Assembly (NCBI RefSeq): GCF_007830515.1
Contig: NZ_VLKT01000046.1
Coordinates: 1 to 63,628 of the forward strand
Reading direction: 5' to 3'
From: Mesorhizobium tianshanense
GTDB taxonomy: Bacteria > Pseudomonadota > Alphaproteobacteria > Rhizobiales > Rhizobiaceae
DNA length: 63,628 nucleotides
Positions 9,382 to 18,078 of the stretch are shown here, in pieces. The stretch's first letter is position 1. Each line of letters opens with the position of its first letter. The notes beneath the pieces were generated by a model. That model worked only from the letters and a program-made list of their open reading frames with translations, ran no database searches and was not told where the DNA came from. The position numbers were made by a program, and so were the translations under genes.

Positions 9382-10941
9382 ATGGTTATCCGAAGCAACA
9401 AGTCGTTTCTGAATCGCAGGCAAGTGCTCGCTGGAATGTCGGCCCTTGCCGCTATTCCATTTGCAAGCCGTGGGATGGCGGCGTCGGTCAAACCGACTGG
9501 CATCTGCCGTTTTGGCGTATCCGGCGCCGCCACGACTGATACCTTGGACGCCAGCAATGCGCGAGACGCGTTCCCCTACCTTTTGAATACCGGTCTCCGA
9601 AACTGCCTGACTGAAGTCGGCCGCAGCGGAAAGCTCATCCCCGAACTCGCGGAATCGTGGGACACAAATCACGATGCTACGCAGTGGACCTTTAAGATTC
9701 GGCAGGGGGTTCAATTCCATTCCGGTAAGACACTCACTTCCGAGGACGTGGTCGAAACGTTCAAAGACCAGATGCGAGCAGAATCGAGCGCTACCCAGCG
9801 TTCTACGTTGGCCGATGTGGTGGAACTAAAAACCGACGGCCCGCAGAGTGTTGTTATCACGCTGAAGTCCGCCAATGTGGGGCTTCCGGATATCTTCTCG
9901 CACATAAACTTTGCGATCGCGCCGTTCAAAGACGGGAAAGTCGACTGGACGTCGGGTGATGGCACCGGTGGTTACCAGCTAGAATCCTTCTCGCCAGGCA
10001 TTTTAGCCAAGCTGAAGCGAAACCAAAACTACTGGAAATCTGACAGGGCGCACTTTGAGGCAGTAGAAATCGTCGGCATCAATGACCCAACTGCGCGGCT
10101 GAGTGCACTAAGGGGCGGACAGGTAGACGTAATCAGCCGGGTTCCCCCCAAACTCGCAAAAATGATTAGCGCCCTGAAGGACGTCCAGGTCGTCACGGTG
10201 AACGGGACGCTCCACTACAACTTCAGTATGAACACAACGCTGACCCCTTTTAGCGACGTCAATGTTCGGCTCGCAATGAAGCACCTGATCAACCGGCAGA
10301 ATTTCGTGCAAAAGATCCTTGGAGGGTATGGAGCGGTGTCGGATGACAATCCCATCGCGCCCAGCTATCGGTTCTATAACCCTAATCTCAAAAATCCACA
10401 TACCTACGACCCCGACAAGGCCAAGTTTTACCTGAACAAAGCTGGTGTGTCTGGGCTGCACGTTCAGCTCTTTGCATCGGAAGCGGCGTTTGACGGAGCC
10501 ACTGACGCTGCCGCGCTGTTTTCCAACGATGCCAAAGCGGGAGGAGTGCAGCTTGATCCGGTGCGCACACCCAGCGATGGTTATTGGGCGGAAATATTTG
10601 GGAAGAAGGCGTTCTTCGCCGAGTACTGGTCTGGCCGATCAACCGAGGACAGTTTGCTGACACAGGCCTATTCCAAGTCGTCGTCGGAAAACGGAAGCCA
10701 TTGGGCCAACGAACGATTCAATGAACTCCTTGTTCAGGCTAGAGGTGAGCTAAACGAGGACCGTCGGCGGGACCAATATGCCGAACTTCAGCAGATCCTG
10801 CACGATGACTCTGGCGCGATCGTCATGGCGTTTGTGGACCACGTCATGGCAGTCACGCCTAAGGTGGAGACCGGCCAATTAACACCCACCGGATACGAGC
10901 TTGAAAACTTCCGTGCGATCGAACGTTGGTCTTTTAAATGA
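9382..10941 (+). CDS. ABC transporter substrate-binding protein, family 5, Tat-exported (SBP2)
   Basis: SBP_bac_5 protein, 519 residues from the ATG at 9382, which has GGAGG at 9371-9375; a longer GTG-started reading from 9325 is less likely. The twin-arginine signal LNRRQVLAGMSALAAIPF is followed by mature-protein motifs of the family (WTFKIRQGVQFHSGKTLTSE). It is more distant from SBP1 and SBP3 than they are from each other, so it may bind a different ligand. Its stop overlaps the start of the acyl-CoA synthetase by 4 bp (ATGA), and that gene overlaps the CaiD-type gene, giving a tight SBP-synthetase-hydratase operon. That suggests the imported ligand is activated directly, for example crotonobetaine. 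Confidence 0.9.
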   Translation: MVIRSNKSFLNRRQVLAGMSALAAIPFASRGMAASVKPTGICRFGVSGAATTDTLDASNARDAFPYLLNTGLRNCLTEVGRSGKLIPELAESWDTNHDATQWTFKIRQGVQFHSGKTLTSEDVVETFKDQMRAESSATQRSTLADVVELKTDGPQSVVITLKSANVGLPDIFSHINFAIAPFKDGKVDWTSGDGTGGYQLESFSPGILAKLKRNQNYWKSDRAHFEAVEIVGINDPTARLSALRGGQVDVISRVPPKLAKMISALKDVQVVTVNGTLHYNFSMNTTLTPFSDVNVRLAMKHLINRQNFVQKILGGYGAVSDDNPIAPSYRFYNPNLKNPHTYDPDKAKFYLNKAGVSGLHVQLFASEAAFDGATDAAALFSNDAKAGGVQLDPVRTPSDGYWAEIFGKKAFFAEYWSGRSTEDSLLTQAYSKSSSENGSHWANERFNELLVQARGELNEDRRRDQYAELQQILHDDSGAIVMAFVDHVMAVTPKVETGQLTPTGYELENFRAIERWSFK

Positions 10942-13091
10942 GAGCAGGGTTAGGATTATCGGATAGCGATCGAGCCGCATCGCCCAGTGGCATGTTTGAT
11001 CTTTCAAAGTTGCTGGCCCCCCGGAGCGTCGCGCTGGTGGGCGCGTCACCTCGGGAAGGAAGTATAGGTCAAACTGTTCTGCGTATTCTGCTTTCTGCTG
11101 GTTATGAAGGAAAAATCTTCCCTATCAACCCTAAGTACAATGAGATCGGGACGCTCAAATGCTATGGCGCGCTGGATGAAATCGAAGACCCTGTTGACCT
11201 TGTCGCCATTGCCGTGGCCAGCCACAATGTGCAACCGGTATTCGATTCCATCTATCGCACAGGTGCGGGAAGCGCTTTGTTATTCGATAGAATTGACGAT
11301 CAAGATGGCGATCTTCAAAGGTTGCGCAGCCAGGCCATTGAACGTTCCCTGCCGATACTCGGTGGTAACTGCATGGGGTATCACAACTTTGAGGCGAGAA
11401 CTTCGATAACCTTCAGTGCATCTCGCCCCCGCCAGCTAGGCAGCATTGCTGCAATTGCGCATTCTGGTTCGGTCTTTACCCAATTTGGCGCCAGCGATCC
11501 CCGCTTCAGGTTCAACCTTTTGGCTTCGACAGGCCAGGAGATCGCCGGCTCCGTGGGCGATTACATGAACTATGCTCTGGATCTGCCGTCTACAAAAGCT
11601 CTCATCCTGTTCCTAGAATCGGTGCGCGATCCAGAAGCATTTCGAAATGCGCTCGAGAAAGCACGCGCGCTTCGAATTCCCGTTATCGTTTCGAGAGTCG
11701 GCCGAACGAACGAGAGCGCCGCGTTAGCAGCAAGCCATACCGGCGCGATCGCCGGGAGCAATGCTGGCTATGAGGCAGTCTTCGAGCATTATGGGGTTCT
11801 CGAGGTAGATACGCCGGACGACTTGCTGACGTCTGGGTTGCTTCTTGCGCAATGCGACCAATTCCGTCCGGGAAGCTTGGCTGCAGTCACTGACTCCGGT
11901 GGTTTGCGCGAACTGCTGATAGATATGGCAGCTCAACTCAAGGTGCCGTTTGCCAAGTTGGCGCAACCTACAACGTCAACCTTACAGCGGATACTTCCCG
12001 CAGGTCTTCCGGCCGTCAATCCGTTGGATGCGGCCGGACCGAACAACGAAGCGTACGTAACTGTGTTCAGGCGCGCCCTCGAAGTATTCGTACGAGAGCC
12101 TGACGCGGCGATCTGTATGTTTGAGTTTGATGCCACCGATTTTCTTTCATTTTATCCAGAGCTATCGCAGATCGCCAAAGACATAAGGAATATTAGCCCA
12201 ATCCCATTCTTCGTTCTCAACAGTCTTTCAGGTGCATTGAATGAAAAGGTCGCGGAGGATCTTACAGACGCTGGAGTTGTTGTAATCAACGGAATGCGAA
12301 GTGCGTTGGTCGCGGTACGCAACTTTGTTCGGTACAGAGACTATGTGCTAAAGGAGAAACAGTCGCGGCGGGAAGACGCGGTACAGATTTGTAAAATCAC
12401 GGACCTTGTCGCAAAATGGCGGAGCCGATTGACGTCCTCCCCAGTGCTCTCCGAGTTTGAGAGCCTTGAGCTCTTAGATGACTTTGGTATCCCAACGGTG
12501 AGATCGGAATTGGCCTCTAATGCTGGCGACGCGGCGTCAGCAGGTGATCGCCTTGGCTATCCCGTCGTTCTCAAGACTGCTGAGAAGGGCATTCATCACA
12601 AAACAGACGTGGGCGGTGTCAAGCTCGGGATCAGTTGCCGAGCGGATCTTGAGCAGAGTTACGACGACCTTAAAAATCGTCTAGGGCCGAACGTTATCTT
12701 ACAGCCGATGAGCAAGGGCAGAGTGGAACTCGCGTTTGGTATGATCCGGGATTCCACTTTCGGACCGCTCGTCATGTTGAGCGCTGGCGGCGAGAACATC
12801 GAAATCCTGAACGATCGGACATTTGCGCTCCCGACGGTCGATCACGCGGACGTTGTTCGCATGATCGACCGGCTAGCCATACGGCCAAAGTTCGATGCAC
12901 ATCGAGGCAAGCCAGGAATCGACGTCGGCGCAGTAGCGGAGATCTTCTGGCGCTTCTGCACACTTTGCCGAGAGTTGGGCGATCTTCTCGATGAGGTCGA
13001 CATTAACCCCATCATTGTCGACGCATCGGACTGTCGCGCAGTTGACGCGCTTGTGTTTAGCAATACCAGAAATAGGAGCAGTCATGAATAG
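10938..13091 (+). CDS. NDP-forming acyl-CoA synthetase (acetate-CoA ligase family), copy 1
   Basis: Protein of 717 residues with the full single-chain architecture: CoA-binding domain (LLAPRSVALVGASPREGSIG, about 25-45), succinyl-CoA-ligase-like domains with the phosphohistidine candidate His267 in AASHTGAIAG, and a C-terminal ATP-grasp domain (LLDDFGIPTVRSELA; KTDVGGVKLG). Such enzymes make an acyl-CoA with ADP and phosphate rather than AMP. Translationally coupled to SBP2 upstream and to a CaiD-type hydratase downstream (8-bp overlap), so activation of crotonobetaine, carnitine or a similar acid is the natural inference. It would then replace the AMP-forming ligase CaiC of E. coli. Confidence 0.87.
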   Translation: MRAGLGLSDSDRAASPSGMFDLSKLLAPRSVALVGASPREGSIGQTVLRILLSAGYEGKIFPINPKYNEIGTLKCYGALDEIEDPVDLVAIAVASHNVQPVFDSIYRTGAGSALLFDRIDDQDGDLQRLRSQAIERSLPILGGNCMGYHNFEARTSITFSASRPRQLGSIAAIAHSGSVFTQFGASDPRFRFNLLASTGQEIAGSVGDYMNYALDLPSTKALILFLESVRDPEAFRNALEKARALRIPVIVSRVGRTNESAALAASHTGAIAGSNAGYEAVFEHYGVLEVDTPDDLLTSGLLLAQCDQFRPGSLAAVTDSGGLRELLIDMAAQLKVPFAKLAQPTTSTLQRILPAGLPAVNPLDAAGPNNEAYVTVFRRALEVFVREPDAAICMFEFDATDFLSFYPELSQIAKDIRNISPIPFFVLNSLSGALNEKVAEDLTDAGVVVINGMRSALVAVRNFVRYRDYVLKEKQSRREDAVQICKITDLVAKWRSRLTSSPVLSEFESLELLDDFGIPTVRSELASNAGDAASAGDRLGYPVVLKTAEKGIHHKTDVGGVKLGISCRADLEQSYDDLKNRLGPNVILQPMSKGRVELAFGMIRDSTFGPLVMLSAGGENIEILNDRTFALPTVDHADVVRMIDRLAIRPKFDAHRGKPGIDVGAVAEIFWRFCTLCRELGDLLDEVDINPIIVDASDCRAVDALVFSNTRNRSSHE

Positions 13092-13896
13092 GGACGTGCG
13101 AGTAAAGACGGATGGCGCCATTATGGAAATTACGTTCGCCCGCCCGCCGGTCAACGCAATTAGCCGCGCGGCCAGTGGCGAGCTGTTCGAAGCTTTTAGA
13201 GAGTTCAACAACGATGATAAGCTTTTAGTGGCGATCATTACAGGAGATGGGAGTCGCGTTTTTTCCGCCGGATGGGATCTGAAGGAATATGCTGCGAGCA
13301 GCGACAAACCCTTTACGGGTGATTTCGACCTCGGCCCCGGTGGTCTAGGGGGGTTTACCGAATTCTGGGATCTTAAAAAGCCAGTCATCGCAGCTGTGAA
13401 CGGTAGTGCCGTGGGCGGCGGTTTTGAGATGGCTATGGCGGCCGACATTGTGATAGCAGCTGAGCATGTTGAATTCTGGTTGCCTGAAATGGAGCTAGGC
13501 TTTGTGCCGGATGCCGGCGCGGTGCAGCGCCTGCCGAAACTGCTTCCGACCAACGTCGCGGCCGATTTGTTGTTCACCGGGCGACGCATGTCTGCGACGG
13601 AAGCCAAGCGGTGGGGCTTTGTTCGAGATGTTACCTCGACAGCCCAACTTATGCCGAAGGCCTATGAGATCGCCAACGCTATATCAAGTGGTGCACCGCT
13701 TGCGTTGCAGGCCCTCAAGGAATGCTTGGCAGAAATGTCTGCACTTAGTGTGCGCGACTCATTTGCGAAGACACACGCCGGCTGGAAGGGCGAGGCTGGC
13801 ATGCCAATTTTCGAGAAGACGATCAGATCTGAGGACTTCAAGGAGGGCCCGAGAGCCTTCGCCGAAAAGAGGCGCCCAGTCTGGCAAGGAAGGTAA
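13084..13896 (+). CDS. caiD: Crotonobetainyl-CoA hydratase-like enoyl-CoA hydratase (CaiD type), copy 1
   Basis: Enoyl-CoA hydratase/isomerase family protein of 270 residues. The start is the ATG at 13084 with AGGAG at 13074-13078; an upstream in-frame GTG reading overlaps the synthetase. CaiD-like features are RPPVNAI, FSAGWDLKEYA, AAVNGSAVGGGFEMAMAADI and the C-terminal GPRAFAEKRRPVWQGR, which mirror E. coli CaiD (FSAGWDLKAAA; GPLAFAEKRDPVWKGR). The family reaction is hydration of crotonobetainyl-CoA to carnitinyl-CoA. It ends the SBP2-synthetase-CaiD operon. Whether it acts on a true quaternary amine cannot be decided here. Confidence 0.85.
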   Translation: MNRDVRVKTDGAIMEITFARPPVNAISRAASGELFEAFREFNNDDKLLVAIITGDGSRVFSAGWDLKEYAASSDKPFTGDFDLGPGGLGGFTEFWDLKKPVIAAVNGSAVGGGFEMAMAADIVIAAEHVEFWLPEMELGFVPDAGAVQRLPKLLPTNVAADLLFTGRRMSATEAKRWGFVRDVTSTAQLMPKAYEIANAISSGAPLALQALKECLAEMSALSVRDSFAKTHAGWKGEAGMPIFEKTIRSEDFKEGPRAFAEKRRPVWQGR

Positions 13897-13990
13897 GGGC
13901 GCGACGGCGCACGCTGCCAACGGCGTCGTGCGTAGTGATCTGGACCCGGAGGAGCTGCTCGAAAAGCGTGGAGGTTAACGCGTCATGTGC

Positions 13991-14248
13991 GACAGGTGGG
14001 CGGCATGATCGCACATGTTCAATGATTTTATCCAAATGCCCATACGGTGCGGCTGGGCGAAGAACGGATCAGGAGCTTATGGGAGGTTATGGCCACACGG
14101 TCGGCAAGAGCCTCGCCATGGCTATGTTCCGGTAGCCCTCGCCGCTGACGGGACCAAGCTCCAGGTAGAGCTGCTCGGCGATTTTTATGACGCTGCCGTT
14201 TCCGCACGCCCTCTATCCGACCCGGAGGGCGCGCGCATGCGGAACTGA
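13991..14248 (+). pseudogene. Chimeric relic: SBP C-terminus joined to a GcvT/dimethylglycine-dehydrogenase C-terminus
   Basis: Bases 13991-14090 match the 3' end of SBP1 (GGMI, MFNDFI, GWAKNG, then DQELMGGY in a shifted frame). From about 14087 the sequence instead follows the last 50 codons of a dimethylglycine/sarcosine-dehydrogenase-like gene such as 24170 (GYGHTVGKSLAM, then GYVPVALAADGTKLQVE and PLSDPEGARMRN, ending at the TGA at 14246-14248). Frames shift within both parts, so it is dead. The join lies in the shared bases GGAGGTTA. Bases 14249-14473 hold no recognised feature before scoA. Confidence 0.75.
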
Positions 14249-14473
14249 GCGCAGTTCTACGGGGGTGTTGCTACATTGCCAACTAGGCGAGATTGATGAG
14301 CGGATTTCCAAGACGGTTATCGGAAGCGATCTTGTTGCTTGCACAATGCCGCGAGGGACATTCCTAGCTTGACTCGCGCCGCCCGTAGCAACTGAGGCCG
14401 AGGTCGAGGAGGGATCGGCCGCATTCGCAAGGGACTATCGCGGAAACAACTTCAACCGCTATCGGAGAGCTTC

Positions 14474-15172
14474 GTGACTAAGATCTATATGGAAGCCGGT
14501 TCTGCGCTGGAAGGTCTATTGTTTGACGGAATGGTGATTGCTGCGGGCGGGTTTGGGCTTTGCGGGATCCCGGAGCTTTTGATCGGCGCGATCCGGGAGG
14601 CCGGCACGACGGGGCTGACGATTGCATCGAACAATTGCGGCGTTGACGATTTCGGGCTCGGCGTGCTCCTCAAGACGAAGCAGATCAAGAAGATGATCTC
14701 GTCCTATGTCGGCGAGAACGCCGAGTTCATGCGCCAGTACCTGAGCGGTGAACTGGAACTCGAATTCAATCCTCAGGGGACTTTGGCCGAGCGCATGCGA
14801 GCTGGCGGGGCCGGCATCGCAGGCTTCTACACGAAGACGGGCGTGGGCACCGTGGTCGCCGACTATAAAGAGCACAAGACCTTCAACGGCGAGACCTATG
14901 TGCTCGAGACCGGGATTGTCGCGGACCTGTCGATTGTGAAGGCTTGGAAGGCAGATAGTTCGGGCAACCTTGTCTTTCGCAAGACAGCGCGCAACTTCAA
15001 CCCGCCGGCTGCAACCTGCGGCAGGATCTGCGTCGCCGAGGTCGAAGAGATCATACCTGCCGGAAGCCTCGATCCCGATCAGATCCACCTGCCGGGGATC
15101 TATGTGCATCGCCTTGTCCAGGGCGAGCACGAGAAGCGCATCGAACAGCGCACGACACGCGCGGCGGCCTGA
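14474..15172 (+). CDS. scoA: 3-oxoacid CoA-transferase subunit A
   Basis: Alpha subunit of an acetoacetate:succinyl-CoA (or acetyl-CoA) transferase, 232 residues. It shows the family I CoA-transferase pattern: GGFGLCGIPELLI near residue 27, LTIASNNCGVDDFGLG, MISSYVGENAEF, and GELELEFNPQGTLAERMRAG. With scoB it moves CoA onto acetoacetate. Acetoacetate is the second product of the BKACE reaction, so this operon closes the carnitine pathway. Start is GTG. The three genes scoA-scoB-phbA are clearly richer in G/C at third codon positions than the BKACE and SBP genes, which suggests a different origin for this block. Confidence 0.93.
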   Translation: MTKIYMEAGSALEGLLFDGMVIAAGGFGLCGIPELLIGAIREAGTTGLTIASNNCGVDDFGLGVLLKTKQIKKMISSYVGENAEFMRQYLSGELELEFNPQGTLAERMRAGGAGIAGFYTKTGVGTVVADYKEHKTFNGETYVLETGIVADLSIVKAWKADSSGNLVFRKTARNFNPPAATCGRICVAEVEEIIPAGSLDPDQIHLPGIYVHRLVQGEHEKRIEQRTTRAAA

Positions 15173-15186
15173 GCGAGGAGAAATCA

Positions 15187-15816
15187 ATGGCCTGGGATCG
15201 GAACCAGATGGCGGCACGGGCCGCCCGCGAACTTCAGGACGGCATGTATGTCAATCTTGGCATTGGCATTCCGACCCTGGTTGCCAATCACATTCCCGAG
15301 GGAGTTCGGGTGACGCTGCAATCGGAGAACGGACTGTTGGGTATCGGGCCGTTTCCGACTGACGATGAAGTCGATGCCGATCTCATCAATGCCGGCAAGC
15401 AGACGGTGACGGCACTACCGCATTCGGCCTTCTTTGACTCGGCTCAGAGCTTCGCAATGATCCGCGGCGGCAAGATCGCCATGGCGATCCTCGGCGCGAT
15501 GGAGGTTGCCGAAAATGGCGACCTGGCAAATTGGATGGTGCCGGGCAAGCTCGTCAAAGGCATGGGCGGGGCGATGGACCTGGTCGCCGGTGTGAAGCGC
15601 GTGGTCGTGGTCATGGATCACACCAACAAGGCCGGGGAATCGAAGGTGCTGAAGGCCTGCACCCTGCCGCTGACCGGTCAGCGCGTAGTCAATCGGATCA
15701 TCACCAACCTTGGCGTCCTCGATGTCGTTGAGGGCGGGCTGAAGCTGGTGGAGCTAGCCGACGGCGTCACCGACGGCGAGCTCCGCAGAGCAACCGAGGC
15801 AACGATCGTCAACTGA
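15187..15816 (+). CDS. scoB: 3-oxoacid CoA-transferase subunit B
   Basis: Beta subunit, 209 residues, 14 bp after scoA, with GAGGAGAAATCA before its ATG. The catalytic glutamate is Glu47 in LQSENGLLG, which forms the glutamyl-CoA intermediate. VNLGIGIPTLVANH and the GAMDLVAGVKRVVVVMDH segment are typical. It pairs with scoA and delivers acetoacetyl-CoA to the thiolase downstream. Confidence 0.94.
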   Translation: MAWDRNQMAARAARELQDGMYVNLGIGIPTLVANHIPEGVRVTLQSENGLLGIGPFPTDDEVDADLINAGKQTVTALPHSAFFDSAQSFAMIRGGKIAMAILGAMEVAENGDLANWMVPGKLVKGMGGAMDLVAGVKRVVVVMDHTNKAGESKVLKACTLPLTGQRVVNRIITNLGVLDVVEGGLKLVELADGVTDGELRRATEATIVN

Positions 15817-15868
15817 GCTTAATGCGCCCACACCGGGCGCCAGGGCTTCTAAAAAAGAGGATGCCATC

Positions 15869-17053
15869 GTGAGCAAGACTTCAATCGTTATCGCCAGCGC
15901 GGCGCGCACGCCCGTCGGCTCCTTCAACGGCGCCTTTGCCGCCACCCCGGCGCATGAACTCGGTGCCATCGTCATCAGGGAACTTCTGTTGCGTGCCGGT
16001 GTCGACGCAGCCGAGGTCGACGAGGTCATCCTCGGCCAGGTGCTGACCGCCGCTCAGGGTCAAAACCCGGCCCGCCAAGCATCGATCAATGCCGGCCTGC
16101 CCAAGGAAACCACCGCCTGGGGTCTCAATCAGGTTTGCGGCTCAGGTCTGCGCGCCATCGCGCTCGGCATGCAGCAGATCGCCACTGGCGATGCCAAGGT
16201 GATCGTTGCCGGCGGGCAGGAATCGATGTCGCTTTCGGCGCATGCTCAGCACCTGCGCGCCGGCGTGAAGATGGGCGACTATAAGATGATCGACACCATG
16301 ATCAAGGACGGGCTGTGGGATGCCTTCAATGGCTATCACATGGGCAACACGGCCGAGAATGTCGCTCGCCAGTTCCAGATCACCCGCGACGACCAGGACC
16401 AATTTGCCGTTGCCTCGCAGAACAAGGCAGAGGCTGCGCAGAAAGCCGGCAAGTTCAAGGACGAGATCGTCGCCGTCACCATCAAGGGCAAGAAGGGCGA
16501 CACCATTGTCGACCAGGATGAGTACATCCGCCACGGCGCCACGATCGACGCCATGACCAAGCTGAAACCGGCTTTCGACAAGGACGGCACGGTGACCGCC
16601 GCCAACGCCTCCGGCATCAACGACGGCGCTGCCGGCGCGCTGTTGATGAGCGAAGCGGAAGCCGCCAGGCGCGGCATCACCCCACTGGCGCGCATCGTCT
16701 CCTGGGCTACCGCCGGCGTCGACCCGCAGATCATGGGCACCGGGCCCATTCCGGCTTCGCGCAAGGCACTGGCCAAGGCCGGCTGGTCGATCGGCGACCT
16801 CGATCTTGTCGAGGCCAACGAGGCCTTTGCTGCCCAGGCCTGTGCCGTCAACAAGGACATGGGCTGGGATCCCTCGATCGTCAACGTCAATGGCGGCGCC
16901 ATCGCCATCGGGCACCCGATCGGTGCTTCCGGTGCCCGCGTCTTCAACACGCTGGTCTTCGAGATGCGACGCCGTGGCGCCAAGAAGGGCCTTGCCACAT
17001 TGTGCATCGGCGGTGGCATGGGCGTCGCCATGTGCTTGGAAGCGATGAACTGA
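15869..17053 (+). CDS. phbA: Acetyl-CoA acetyltransferase (thiolase)
   Basis: Biosynthetic/degradative thiolase II of 394 residues, GTG start. Catalytic residues visible: nucleophile Cys90 in NQVCGSGLRA, His in GGAIAIGHPIGASG, and the second Cys in LCIGGGMG near the C-terminus. It splits acetoacetyl-CoA into two acetyl-CoA, one of which can feed back as BKACE co-substrate; it can also serve polyhydroxybutyrate synthesis. A relic of the last 25 codons of a similar gene lies on the minus strand at 31203-31290. The gene is followed within 120 bp by an IS427-group element. Confidence 0.94.
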   Translation: MSKTSIVIASAARTPVGSFNGAFAATPAHELGAIVIRELLLRAGVDAAEVDEVILGQVLTAAQGQNPARQASINAGLPKETTAWGLNQVCGSGLRAIALGMQQIATGDAKVIVAGGQESMSLSAHAQHLRAGVKMGDYKMIDTMIKDGLWDAFNGYHMGNTAENVARQFQITRDDQDQFAVASQNKAEAAQKAGKFKDEIVAVTIKGKKGDTIVDQDEYIRHGATIDAMTKLKPAFDKDGTVTAANASGINDGAAGALLMSEAEAARRGITPLARIVSWATAGVDPQIMGTGPIPASRKALAKAGWSIGDLDLVEANEAFAAQACAVNKDMGWDPSIVNVNGGAIAIGHPIGASGARVFNTLVFEMRRRGAKKGLATLCIGGGMGVAMCLEAMN

Positions 17054-17174
17054 GGCAATAGCGAATGGGAGCGGCGCATAGGGAAGAATTGGCGTCGGCG
17101 CGGCGGGACATCAAAGGCAACGTTTCGCACGCCGAATGGCGCTCACGCGCCGCACATTGCGGCAAGAGACGCCG

Positions 17175-18028
17175 CTAGGCTTCGTGGACAAAGCTTGACG
17201 CAGGACTCGGTCACTGATTCAAGGCTGTCTTTTGGAGGCAGCGTTGGGCGAGCGGATTGGCGTATCGGACGAGGAATGGGCACTGATCGGGCCGCTGCTG
17301 CCGGCAGAGCGGGGTCGAGGGTGCCGTCCGGCGCAGGATAATCGGCGCTATTTCGAAGGCATGATGTGGATGGCCCGAACCGGGGCGCAATGGCGTCATC
17401 TGCCTGATGAATATGGCAAGTGGAACAGCGTCTTCCGCCGATACCGGCGATGGGTCGCGACAGGGGTGTTCGATGCGCTGCTCGAAACACTCGCCGAGAT
17501 GGTGGAACGCGATGCCACCGCCGACATGATCGATAGCACCGTTGTCCGGGCACATCATTGTGCAGTCGGCATAAAAAGTGGACTCAGGAAACTGAGGCGC
17601 TTGGCCGATCGCGCGGCGGCTTCACCACCAAACTCCATGCGCGGTGCGACGGAAAAGGCCGACCTCTCGGCTTCGTCCTGACACCTGGCCAGGCGCATGA
17701 TATTCAAGGCTTCGGCCCGCTGTTTCGAATGATCGCCGACCGTATCGAGGCGCTCCTGGCGGACAAGGGCTATGACTCCGACGCCATCCGCGAAGAGATC
17801 GCCAAAGCCGGCGTCGAGGCAGTCATCCCCGCCAAAAGCAACCGCCGCGCCCCCACCCCGCATGATCGCGAGAAATACCGTTGGCGCAACCTCGTCGAGC
17901 GCCTGTTTAACAAGCTGAAGAACTGGCGCCGTATTGCCACACGCTACGACAAGACCAAGGAATCCTATCTTGGCTTCGTGGCGCTCGCCTCAATCAAACT
18001 ATGGCTGCCCTTTGTCCACGAAGCCTAG
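17175..18028 (+). mobile_element. IS5 family, IS427-group insertion sequence
   Basis: Perfect 19-bp inverted ends: CTAGGCTTCGTGGACAAAG at 17175-17193 and its complement at 18010-18028. Because the group inserts at CTAG and duplicates TA, the outermost CTAG may belong to the target. Inside are the two overlapping transposase frames at 17232-18028. The element looks complete and sits between the thiolase gene and an IS256 element. Confidence 0.9.
17232..18028 (+). CDS. IS427-group transposase (two overlapping frames)
   Basis: DDE transposase in two frames: 17232-17681 (149 residues, N-terminal IS5-type helix-turn-helix, ALIGPLLPAE, WMARTGAQWRHLP, and the first Asp in MIDSTVVRAH) and 17558-18028 (156 residues, with GQAHDI, LADKGYDSD and the final Glu in LVERLFNKLKNWRR). 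A frameshift in the overlap would join them, as is usual for IS427 elements. Its stop codon lies in the right inverted repeat. Confidence 0.9.
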
Positions 18029-18078
18029 TCTGCCTTAGCTAGAGCGGAAACCGCCTAGCAATCTGGCGCACGAGGCAG

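Noticed and set aside
16142..17130. Two long minus-strand frames across the thiolase gene
   Set aside because: Thiolase motifs with all catalytic residues are on the plus strand; the others are shadows.
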